Of a stretch of 64,000 bases of DNA, positions 56,901-64,000 are shown piece after piece. A program made the translations under genes and the position numbers. The stretch is from assembly GCA_009741485.1 (NCBI GenBank), contig VKON01000114.1:456521-520520 (forward strand), given 5' to 3'. Below the pieces are notes generated by a model. That model was not told where the DNA came from. It did no database searches and saw only the letters and a program-made list of their open reading frames with translations. Origin of the DNA: Malurus cyaneus samueli (Eukaryota > Chordata > Aves > Passeriformes > Maluridae). Numbering within the stretch: the stretch's first letter is position 1; the number at the start of each line of letters is the position of its first letter.

Positions 56901-57280
56901 ATCTTGCCCAGGTATCCCTGCCAGGTACCCACAGTGGCACCACTGCGCCCCAGACCCCAAACCCTACCCAAGGGGAGCCCCCCGCCGTGCCCCCCGGCGC
57001 TCACCTCCACGATGCTGCGCAGGTCACGGGCGTAGGTGCGCTCCGACTCCACGATCTCCTGCACCACGCGGTCCAGATAGCTGGGCTTGGCCCCAGGACC
57101 CCCAAAAGCGGCCAGGGGGTGCCCACCGCGGGCACCCGGCCACCCCCCCGGGGACGCGTTGTTGTTGGCATTGTGGAGACCCTCTGCCCATAGCTCGGTG
57201 CTTGCGCCGGGCGGATCCTCCATGGCACAGCCGGGCTCTGGGCTCAGGGCAGGGTGCTGCAGGCACGCAGGCACCGGCAT
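44999..57280 (-). CDS. PLEKHG3: Pleckstrin homology and RhoGEF domain protein G3, split by a gap
   Basis: Rho-family guanine nucleotide exchange factor that associates with actin filaments and cell polarity. Minus-strand exons: 57005-57280, 56817-56917, 56644-56713, 56522-56568, 56296-56446, 48567-48701, 48288-48470, 48083-48175, 47911-47997, 47764-47791, 47571-47678, 47278-47411, 47208-47246, 46787-46993, 44999-46556. Phases agree throughout. The start ATG 57278-57280 gives [10 protein letters not shown], like the human MPVS start. The DH domain runs from [20 protein letters not shown] to [19 protein letters not shown], and the PH domain from [13 protein letters not shown] to [19 protein letters not shown] Glu-rich run lies in 46787-46993, and conserved tail blocks are [50 protein letters not shown] and [11 protein letters not shown]. 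The length is about 1,070 residues, against 1,219 in human. The last exon has at least two frame changes (near 45600 and 45270) in very GC-rich sequence, probably errors. The false duplicate 48747-56180 interrupts the gene. Confidence 0.93.
48747..48771. other. 25-N assembly gap inside PLEKHG3
   Basis: Exactly 25 N. The left contig ends just upstream of the DH exon at 48567-48701, and the same sequence (CTGGACTGCTCCAG) is met again at about 56167-56180, so the contigs overlap. Confidence 0.98.
48772..48990 (-). other. Inverted noisy copy of 57500-57710
   Basis: The first bases after the gap (GAGCGGTTTCGGTGG...) are the reverse complement of the sequence at about 57540-57700: matching blocks include GGAAGGGCGAGCTG and CGGCCTCGGTGCGTGGGGGC. 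Indels are dense. It is followed by poorly matching sequence to about 49110, where the direct duplicate begins. This looks like a fold-back or chimeric read at a contig end, not a real inversion. Confidence 0.75.
49570..51022 (+). pseudogene. SPTB: Corrupted duplicate of SPTB exons 32-35
   Basis: The exon 32 counterpart starts near 49570 (GAGGAGCCGGTGTCACC; CCCGCGTCAGCAGCGTCAGC). The PH-domain exons follow at about 49850-50090 and 50168-50220, and the last exon at about 50844-51022 (AAACGCTTCAGCTTTTCCCT). Every exon has insertions and deletions. It is an assembly artefact rather than a genomic pseudogene. Confidence 0.82.
52150..56135 (-). pseudogene. PLEKHG3: Corrupted duplicate of the PLEKHG3 3' exons
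   Basis: Counterpart of 44999-48701: the tail block CGAGGCTCTGAAACTTCTG at 52177, the [10 protein letters not shown] region near 52830-52865, the Glu-rich region near 54055-54115, the exon for [16 protein letters not shown] near 55343-55430, and the DH helix exon at about 55997-56125. The stop codon region reads CCTCCTGGCTGG in place of CCCCTAGCTGG. Only the last kilobase is close to usable. Confidence 0.85.
54676..55005. other. Unmatched AT-richer stretch in the noisy duplicate
   Basis: Between sequence matching 47459 and 47575 in the good copy (about 117 bases) there are here about 330 bases without resemblance to it, with a near-even base composition. It has no recognisable gene or transposon feature. 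It is probably uncorrected read noise or a chimeric insert. Confidence 0.55.
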
Positions 57281-58940
57281 CCCGGCATCCCCTGGCACCG
57301 TCGGGGCACAGGGCGGCTCTGTGGGGAGGATGGCAGCTTAGGGGGTGTGGAGACCCCCAAAATATGGGTGGTGTGCGGCACCAAGGCAGAGCCCTGATGG
57401 CCAAACCCCCTATGTCAAGGGGTGCCGGCATCCCCAACCCCAAAAATCCGCGGGGACAACACAACGGGGTCTCAGCACAGCCCACCGATGCCGAGGTTTG
57501 GGAGTTCAGCCCCCTGCTCATCATCCCGGCCCCGGGGACCGTGCTGGGACCGGGTGGGACGAGCGCCTCCGCCCCCACGCACCGAGGCCGTGCGTCACCG
57601 CCGCACCCGCGGGACACCTTCCAGGTGAGCTCAGCGCCAGCTCGCCCTTCCGGACCACCGGTGCCACGGGGATCCTCACGCACCACCGAAACCGCTCGGT
57701 GCCACTAACGCCGTTGGGACGCCCAAAAAACAGCGGCCAGTGGCAAAGCGTGTGGGAGTGTCAATGCCACTGAGCCCAGTCACCACGGCGGGCGGCTCTG
57801 GAGACAGTGACCTTGAGCTGGGCCACGTGCGGCGCCAGCAGCGTGGCCGCCCGAGCCCCCCGGCACCCCCGGTGCCGGCACCCAACCGGTCAGGCCGGTT
57901 CCTGCCGGCGCCTCCCCACACCCACCGGGACTCGTGGCCGCCTTCCAGCCGCCGCCCTCCCGGGGCTTCCCGAACACGCCAGGAGCCCCCCAAAAAGCTC
58001 CCACAGCCACCGCGGTGTCCCCCAATTGGGGTGCAGCCCCATGTCCCCAGCGGTGCCACAGCTCGGGACCCCCCGTGCTGGCACCTCTGACCCTGCCACG
58101 GGCACCCCGGATCTGGGTGATTTGGGGAGCAACTCCCCCAACCCCCAAAATTCTCACCCCTACGGGCATGAGGCACTCAGTCCCAGGGTCACCCCGGCCC
58201 CAGGGAGGGCACCCAACCCCACGGGCAGCCAGTGACACTGGAGGCAGCAGACCCCGTGCATCCTTCCCGGCAGCGTCTGACCCCGATCCCACCCTGCCGG
58301 GTGGACAAGAGGAGACCCCCAGGTGGCACTGGGGAACTGGACAGGGGGCTCCCCCACCCAGCACCCAGCCGGGGATTTGTGGCTACCGCAGCTCGTCGCC
58401 GAAGGCCACCCCCGGCCATCCTAATCCGCTCAGAGCGCCGGGATTACAGCGCCGGTCCCACGTCACCGGGACCGCGGCCACTCGCCTCGTCCCCTAGGCC
58501 ACCGTCATCCCGCCCCGGTGATCGCGGGGGTTGATCCTCTTACTCCCCCAGTGTCACCTCGGTGGGCACGAAGCCGCCCAGAGCCCCCCGGCTCCCGCCT
58601 GCTCCGGCTGGGATTAGCTCTGACCTTCACCCCCGCGACCCTCCCCACCCCTGCCACAGAGGACGGGCGGTCCCCCTGGAATGCTGAACAGGGGGCTTCG
58701 GGCGGTCCCCGAAACTTCCCTGTGGGGGAAACTGAGGCAGGGGCCGGCTTTGTTGTGCCGAGCCGCCGGCAGCGGCGGGAGGGGAGGTGGGATTTCCTCG
58801 CCACCGTGGGATCGCCAGCCCCGTTGCACATTCCAGCGCGGGAGCTGGGGCGCGAGGCACAGCCCACGGCGTTTTCCCAGGATCCCGGCACGGCACGGCA
58901 CGGCACGGCACGCCGGGAGAGGGGCCGCGGCGCGCCAGCC
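57281..58940 (-). other. PLEKHG3 5' UTR start and upstream intron
   Basis: The first coding exon has an acceptor at 57318/57319 (CCCCACAG), so at least one non-coding exon lies further upstream on the minus strand. Between 57319 and 58700 the sequence is C-rich with no coding signal. Short 'CACCGGGACCG'-type words recur. The upstream exon was not located with certainty. Confidence 0.5.
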
Positions 58941-58948
58941 CGCCGGAG

Positions 58949-58958
58949 CCATATAAGG
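58949..58958. promoter_or_regulatory. Consensus CArG box (SRF site)
   Basis: CCATATAAGG, a perfect CC(A/T)6GG match, in GC-rich surroundings. It also contains ATATAA, which could work as a TATA box on the plus strand. SRF control would fit an actin-linked gene such as PLEKHG3 (inference). Confidence 0.6.
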
Positions 58959-59399
58959 GCAGGCGGTTCACCATTTCCAGGCATTTTCCAGAATCCCAGC
59001 GGCCTTGGGAGCGGGGAGGTCGCCGCCGGCTGCAGCTGCTCCTCCGGCCCCGTTGCCCGCGGGCACGGGCTGGCGCCGGCGCTCCGCCCGCACGACTCCG
59101 GGGGGCTCGGCAGCACGGGGGTCCCCGTGCGGCACCGAAGCCCAGACGGAACAAAGCCTCAGAGCCCGCCGCCCGTGGCGTCGCGCCGCTAATCCGAGGA
59201 GGGCGCGGGACGCCCCAACCACACCCTCCAGGGCCGCCCCACACGCCACAGCCTGTCCTACAACCCCGGCTCGGCCTCGGGACCATCTCCCATTTCCCTG
59301 GATGCCTGTCCGGGTCTCCCAGCACCCCAGTCCCGTGTCCCTGCTCCCTCGGGGACCCCCAGCTCCTGCCCCACTGGAGCCACAGCTCCGGGCATCGCT

Positions 59400-59640
59400 G
59401 GACCCACGAATCCTGTCTCAACAGGGCCCGTGGATCCTGCTCCACCGGGATGCAGCGGCTCCTGCCCCACCGGGAACCACGGATCCTGCCGCGCGGGAAT
59501 GCAACGGCTCCCGCCCCATCGGGACCCAGGGATCCCACTGCACTGGGATGCCACGACTCCTGCTGAACTCACCGGGATGCGACGGTTCCTGCCGCGTCGG
59601 GACCCCTGGATCCCGCCCCACCGGGAGACCCCCGCTGCCG
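59400..59640. repeat. Short tandem repeats CACCGGGATGC..CGGCTCCTGCC upstream of PLEKHG3
   Basis: Imperfect units of about 30-60 bases containing 'GGATCCTGC', 'CACCGGGATGC' and 'ACGGCTCCTGCC'. A further 'GGTCCCGGTC' type run follows at 59900-60060. No gene is seen here. Confidence 0.6.
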
Positions 59641-59899
59641 GGTACTCTCGGGACCGTCCCCTCCTGCACGGGACCCCCGGCTCCCCGCCGCAGCCCATGG
59701 CCGTGCCCGTTCCTCCCGGCCGGACTCACCGCGCTCCGCTACCCGCCGCCCCGGACCGTCCGCGTCCCGGCCCGTGCCGCAGGAAGCGGCGGGAGCGCCC
59801 CGGGGCGGGGACAGCGGCCGCCCCGCCCGGCCTCGGGAACGGGGACTCCCGGGAATGGGAGCGGGACGGGACCGCAGCGAGCCCGGACGTGACCGCGGG

Positions 59900-60930
59900 G
59901 CACGGTCCGGTACTGTCCCGGTTGCGGTCCCGGTCCGGTTCAGGTGCGGTCCCGGCACAGTCTTGGCACGGGATGGTTCAGGTACTGTCCCGGCAGGATC
60001 CTGGCACAATCCCGCTACAGACCTAGGCGTGCTTCTGGCACGGTCCTGGTACCGTCCAGACACAGTTCCCCGAAGCTCCTGATCCCATCCCGGGGGTGCA
60101 CCAAGCATGGCGGAGGGGAGCCCGCACCCACCGGGTCACCCATGGGGTCCCTTCCCGGGCGCCCGAAGGGGTCCCAGCCCCATCCATGGATACCCGGTGG
60201 GTCTGGGGCATCTCTCGGTGCCCAGGCAGGGCGGGTGCCCGCGTGTGGGGGCTGGTCCCAGTACCCCTCCCTTCCCTTAGCGCCTTCCATCGCCATTGCA
60301 CAGCTCTGCCAGTGCCATGACACTTGAGTCCCCAAATCCGGCTGTGCCAGCTCCCCATGGCTCCCACAGCAACACGGGGGGTTTCGATGCCCCAAAAATA
60401 GAGCTGGAGGTCAGCTGGAGCCCCCGGCCCCTCACGGCACCTGCCACGAGAATGGGCCCATTCTGCAGGCGGGCGCCTCCCGCTGCCGGCGCTGGATCCC
60501 GCTCAAAGGCGGGATTGTTCCGAGCAGAGCGGGAGCCCGGCCAGGCCCTGCACCGGCCATCGTGGGGGGACGTGTGGCACCCGTGGGATGGCATGGTGGG
60601 ATCCCCACTGTCCTCGCCAGTCCAGGAGCATGTGCTCTGCCGGTGGCTGAGTTTAGTGTGCTGGAAAAGTCCAGGAAGGTGTTGCAGCTGCTTTGCCGGG
60701 ATGACGTGTGGGCACAGGTGAGTGTCAGGAGCTGGCTGAGGGCACACACCCCTACTGTTCCCCAGTGTCCTGCCCCAAATCTCATAGACCCCCTCAACAA
60801 CCTCCCCAAATTCCCCTGCTCCCCATATCCACTCTCCCTCTCCCTGTATCGCCTCCCCAGACCTTCTCCCCCTTCTCTCCTTCCCACAGTTCCCCACCTC
60901 CCCAGCCCCGTCCCGCTCCCCACTCCTGCC
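59900..60930. other. PLEKHG3-NUP160 intergenic region
   Basis: No confident gene is seen. An open stretch at about 60640-60719 (EFSVLEKSRKVLQLLCRDDV in one frame, then CAG/GTGAGT) resembles a coding exon with a donor, but no preceding acceptor or family match is recognised. The part from 60750 to 60930 is a pyrimidine-rich run leading to the NUP160 CpG island. Confidence 0.4.
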
Positions 60931-61262
60931 CCTTTCCTCATCCGCCGCCAGGGGCGCCTGCCCGCTGCCCCTCCTGCCCCGTCCTCCGCCCGCCAGGGGG
61001 CGCCCGCTCTGCCGTGTTCCCGTCATGCCCCGCGCGGCCGAGGCGGGAACGCGCGGCCCAACATGGCGGCGGCTCTGGCGGCGCGGAGCTGTGACTGAGC
61101 GCCGGCCGGGCCCCGCCGCGGCCCCCGCAGGAGCTGGTCTTCGTGCCCCCCGGCATCGCCCCGCTCCCCGCCGGGCGCTACAGCGGCAGCGCCGGCGGCT
61201 TTTGCTACCAGGAGAGCGCGCAGCTCGGGGCCGCTACCAGGAATCGCTGGGTGCGATGGTGA
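60930..61262 (+). promoter_or_regulatory. NUP160: CpG island at the NUP160 5' end
   Basis: Dense CpG (GCCCCGCGCGGCCGAGGCGG) without a TATA box, surrounding the presumed ATG at 61063-61065 in AACATGGCGG context and exon 1 of NUP160. Typical of a housekeeping gene. Confidence 0.65.
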
Positions 61263-63012
61263 GTGCACGGCCCCGCTTAGACCCACCTCATTCTCACTTC
61301 TCCCTTTCTCGCCCCCCTCACACCCTTCTCCTCAGCTCTTCTCATCTCTCTGAGACCCTCTTGTCCTTCAGATCCTCCTCATCCCGTTCTCTCTCTTTTC
61401 AGACTCTTCTCATTCTCATCTCTGCCCTTCTCTTAGACCCTCCTCATCTTCACGTCTACGCCTCTGTTCCCCAGGAGCACGTCGGGGGACACGGTGGAGC
61501 TGGTGGAGGAGTCGCTGGACGTCAACCTGCTGAACAACGCGGTGCGGCTGCGGATCCAGGGCTGCCCGCTGCTGCCGGGCGGGGTCCACCTGTGCGAGGT
61601 GCAGAGTCACCTGGTGGTGCTGCTCGTCACGGCGCAGACCGTGCACCGCTTGCTGCTGCCGCATCCCGCCCGCCTCTACCGCAGCGTGAGTGCGGGCAGT
61701 GCCGTCAGGGGCCGGGGCAGCCACCCCCTCACCACAGGGAGGGCTTGGGAGAGGGCAGGGGACTCAAAACACATCGGGAGCAAGAGCGAAAAGAGTGCTT
61801 TGGGGAGTTCAGCCGTGTTTTGCTCAGGAACTGGCCAGATGTGGACTGTGGTGGCACTGGAGTTGAACTGCTGCTGGGAATGAGCCTCGGTTTTTCCAGA
61901 GCGCTTCCCAGTTGGATTGCGTTTTTCTCCCCAGCTGAGAAGGCTGCAGGCTGGTTTTGTCTGGGTTGGAGTCTATATTTCATATGGAAGGGTTTATATC
62001 ATATTTATATCATGTTTATACCACATTTATATCACATTCATCGTATTTCCATGGATGTGAGTTGGAACTGGATAGTTTTAAGGTCCGTTCCAACGGAAAC
62101 TGTTCCAGGATTCCGTGATTCTCCCCATTTGCTCTGACTTTTCCTCTTGTGCCTGGTTCTTGCCAGGACCCTCTCCTCTCTTGGAGAGCTGTTCTCCTGC
62201 TTTTAGAGCTCCAGAGAGCTTTCCCAAGGGATGACCCTGTGCTGTGGCAGAGCTGCTCTTCCTGGGATTTGTCACCAGCATTATTCTTTGAGCTGTCCTG
62301 AAGATTTTTTTACTGGAAAAATCCTTTATTACCGAGGAGAGAGTTGGCATTGCATCGATGCCTGGTGTTTGCTTTCTATGCCTTAGATATGTGTGCTCAG
62401 GATTTGCTGTTTTATGGAATCCTCCAGGATCATGGAGTGCAGCCAATTCCCCAGCACTGCCAAGACCACCCGTGTCCCCAAATGCCACATCCACATGGGA
62501 TGGGAACTCCACCTCTGGAGCTTGTTCCAATGCCTGATAGCCCTCTCCATGAAGGAATTTTCCCTGATATCCAGCCTAAACCTCCCCTGGCACAACCTGA
62601 GGCTGTTTCCTCCCATTCTCCTCCAGGAGCTGATAACAGAGAGCCAAGTGCAGTCCGTGTTTACTGATATCAGCAAAATCCACATCAGGGATCCCTCCAA
62701 TTACTACGTGATTCCCAGCGTGCCGGGGCTGGCTCCCAACTCCGTGGCCTCCGCAGCCTGGCTCAGCAGCGACGGGGAGGCTCTCTTCGCCCTTCCCTCT
62801 GCCTCGGGAGGGATCTTTGTCCTTAAGCTGCCTCCTCCCGATGCTCCAGGTACGGTTTGGGAGCTACAACCCCTCTCCCAGCTTGGAATTTCGTTTAATC
62901 TTAATTTTTTTTGTTTTCCTGTTGTTTTTGAAGGAAGCGTTTCCATGGTGGAATTGAAGCAGAGCTCAGTGGTGCAGCGATTCCTCACGGGCTGGATGCC
63001 AACTGCCATCAG
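61063..63012 (+). CDS. NUP160: Nucleoporin Nup160, N-terminal exons only
   Basis: Scaffold nucleoporin of the Y (Nup107-160) complex; the N terminus forms a beta-propeller. Exons seen: 61063-61258, 61475-61685, 62627-62849, 62934-63012; the gene runs out of the window. Matches to the family: SAGGFCYQESAQL, TRNRWVRW, TSGDTVELVEESLDVNLLNN, TVHRLLLPHPARLYRS, AWLSSDGEALFALPSASGG, IFVLKLPPPDAPG and VELKQSSVVQRFLTGWMPTA. Junction phases agree. In exon 1 the conserved frame is open only from 61099 and has no ATG; ATG 61063 (MAAALAARSCD) is one frame off and meets a stop at 61096. A one-base error in the GC-rich 5' part, or an unusual start, is therefore likely. NUP160 is divergent from PLEKHG3. This neighbour is not the human one. 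Confidence 0.92.
61965..62048. repeat. AT-rich tandem repeat in a NUP160 intron
   Basis: About five units of 'CATATTTATAT'/'CACATTTATAT' type, 13-15 bases each, next to a CR1 tail. AT-rich in contrast to most of the window. Confidence 0.75.
62050..62125 (+). mobile_element. CR1 3' tail, sense, in a NUP160 intron
   Basis: 'AACTGGATAGTTTTAAGGTC', 'CGTTCCAACGGAAACTGTTC' and 'CAGGATTCCGTGATTCTCC' are the end of a CR1 element with the usual ATTCTATG-like terminus. Only the last 75 bases are present. Confidence 0.8.
62395..62626 (-). mobile_element. CR1 fragment, antisense, directly before NUP160 exon 3
   Basis: Antisense CR1 words in order: 'GGAATCCTCCAGGATCATGG', 'CACCCGTGTCCCCAAATGCC', 'GAAGGAATTTTCCCTGATAT', 'CCAGCCTAAACCTCCCCTGG' and 'CTGTTTCCTCCCATTCTCCT'. 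The last of these is also the polypyrimidine tract and acceptor (TCTCCTCCAG/GAG) of NUP160 exon 3, so part of the splice site derives from, or has merged with, the CR1. Confidence 0.8.
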
Positions 63013-63845
63013 GTGAATGCCTGGAGACGGATAAGTGGAGCTAATTTTGGCTCTTGGATCTCCTCACCTGGGATTTTTAGCTTGAGTCACACAGGCGCTT
63101 ATAAATACTCCACCCAAAAAAGTTAACGGAGTCATAGGAGCTATCGGAGTACGGAAGTTGGGAGTGGAATGCTGGATTAGCAGGATCCTGCTGATTCTGT
63201 GTGTCCATAAATACATTCTCTAGTAATTGGCCTGCAAGGATTTGCTCAGGATGTGGCTCAGAGCCAGCATGGATTAGGGATTACTCTGCCCTTGTGCTGA
63301 GGAGCCAGGCATGTTTCTGACCAGCAGAGGTTACCTGGGGATCACATGGATGCTCCGTGGTGGATTTGGATCCTTAGGGCTGGGATTGTTAGTGTGTCTA
63401 AGAGTGCACAGCTGAATCCTAAGGCCTTTTCCTTGGAAGTGGGAGTGAGTCCCTTGATGCCTTGAATGACTCTGACCGTGAAGGTTATATTTTCCTGGGG
63501 CTGTCAGGATCCATGCTGAGGGCTGTTAGGATCCTTGCTTGTGGCATCTTGGATCCTTATCAAGGGCTTGGATCCCTGCTGGGGGCTGCTTGGGTCTGTA
63601 TTTTGGGGCTGCTCAGATCCTATTTTCCCTTTGGATTCTTCACTCACATTCTGCAAATACCTGGCTGAGGATGGGGAATTGGGAATGTGCTTCAGCTCCA
63701 CCCAAGCAAGAGAAGAACTGGGTGTCACTGGTGTGGTGGGATCCTCTGTTCCGTGGATGCTAAACATTCCCATCTCTTGGTCTCACCCCATTGTTATTTG
63801 GATAGTGAAACCCCAGTGCCTTGTATCTGTCACCTGCCCGGATTT
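63013..63845 (+). other. NUP160 intron
   Basis: No further exon is seen before the window ends. Between about 63460 and 63640 units near 32 bases long recur on 'GGATCCTTG' and 'GCTGGGGGCTG' / 'GAGGGCTGTTAGGATCC'. The rest is unremarkable intron. Confidence 0.5.
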
Positions 63846-64000
63846 TAGAATCACGGAATCCTGGAACAAGTTTGTGTTGGATTGTTTGAGCCTTGAAGCT
63901 CATCCAGCTCCATTCCTTGCCTAGAGCAGGGATACTTTCCTCTAGACCAGGTTGTCCAACCCTTGTTCAGGCTGAGTTTGGACACTTGAGGGATGGGAAA
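63846..64000 (-). mobile_element. CR1 fragment, antisense, running off the window
   Basis: Begins with 'TAGAATCACGGAATCCTGGA' and continues through 'CTCATCCAGCTCCATTCC', 'CTAGACCAGGTTGTCCAACC' and 'GGACACTTGAGGGATGGG', the antisense order of the CR1 3' region. It is cut by the window end. Confidence 0.85.

Larger units (their letters stand above)
58700..59900. promoter_or_regulatory. CpG-rich region upstream of PLEKHG3
   Basis: Dense CpG, CGGCACGGCACGGCACGGCA runs (58888-58910) and a CArG box at 58949-58958, within about 1.7-1.9 kb of the first coding exon of PLEKHG3. It is the likeliest place for the PLEKHG3 promoter. The direction of transcription is not decided by the sequence. Confidence 0.5.

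Noticed and set aside
1..64000. tRNA, rRNA, microRNA or viral genes
   Set aside because: No cloverleaf, rRNA core or viral coding sequence was recognised; only CR1 fragments and one doubtful LTR-like block were seen.

Overview
The window looks like GC-rich, gene-dense bird DNA. CR1 LINE fragments are scattered through it, introns are very short, CpG islands and GC minisatellites are abundant, and every gene is a vertebrate intron-containing gene. A passerine or similar bird is likely, but that is inference from CR1 content and compactness; no marker here fixes the species.

Layout, left to right: FNTB (minus, protein farnesyltransferase beta subunit), RAB15 (plus, small GTPase), GPX2 (plus, selenoprotein glutathione peroxidase), CHURC1 (minus, Churchill zinc protein), SPTB (plus, beta-I spectrin with both C-terminal forms), PLEKHG3 (minus, Rho GEF) and the 5' end of NUP160 (plus, nucleoporin). 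From FNTB to PLEKHG3 this is, as I recall it, the gene order of human 14q23.3. NUP160 lies elsewhere in human (11p11.2), so that junction is a lineage difference or a scaffolding decision. FNTB and RAB15 are divergent, GPX2 and CHURC1 convergent, CHURC1 and SPTB divergent, SPTB and PLEKHG3 convergent. The genes do not form one pathway; the cluster is conserved synteny.

The most important structural feature is assembly error. There are two 25-N gaps (23962-23986 and 48747-48771), each flanked by the same sequence on both sides. Sequence 13577-23961 is repeated as 23987-34080, and about 42306-48746 is repeated as about 49110-56180. The extra copies carry dense indels, worst next to the gaps, as expected for two overlapping contig ends that were not merged. 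A short inverted copy of about 57500-57710 sits just after the second gap. Non-redundant content is therefore roughly 46-47 kb. CHURC1 exons 1-2, the first SPTB exons, the SPTB 3' end and most of PLEKHG3 each appear twice but should be counted once. Single-base frameshifts also occur in otherwise intact exons (FNTB, SPTB, PLEKHG3, NUP160), mostly in GC-rich tracts.

Between genes and in introns there are several distinct minisatellites, CpG-island promoters, poly(A) signals, a clear GPX2 SECIS element, a perfect CArG box upstream of PLEKHG3 and GATA-type motifs around the SPTB promoter. I found no RNA gene, CRISPR array, active transposon or previously undescribed gene system.
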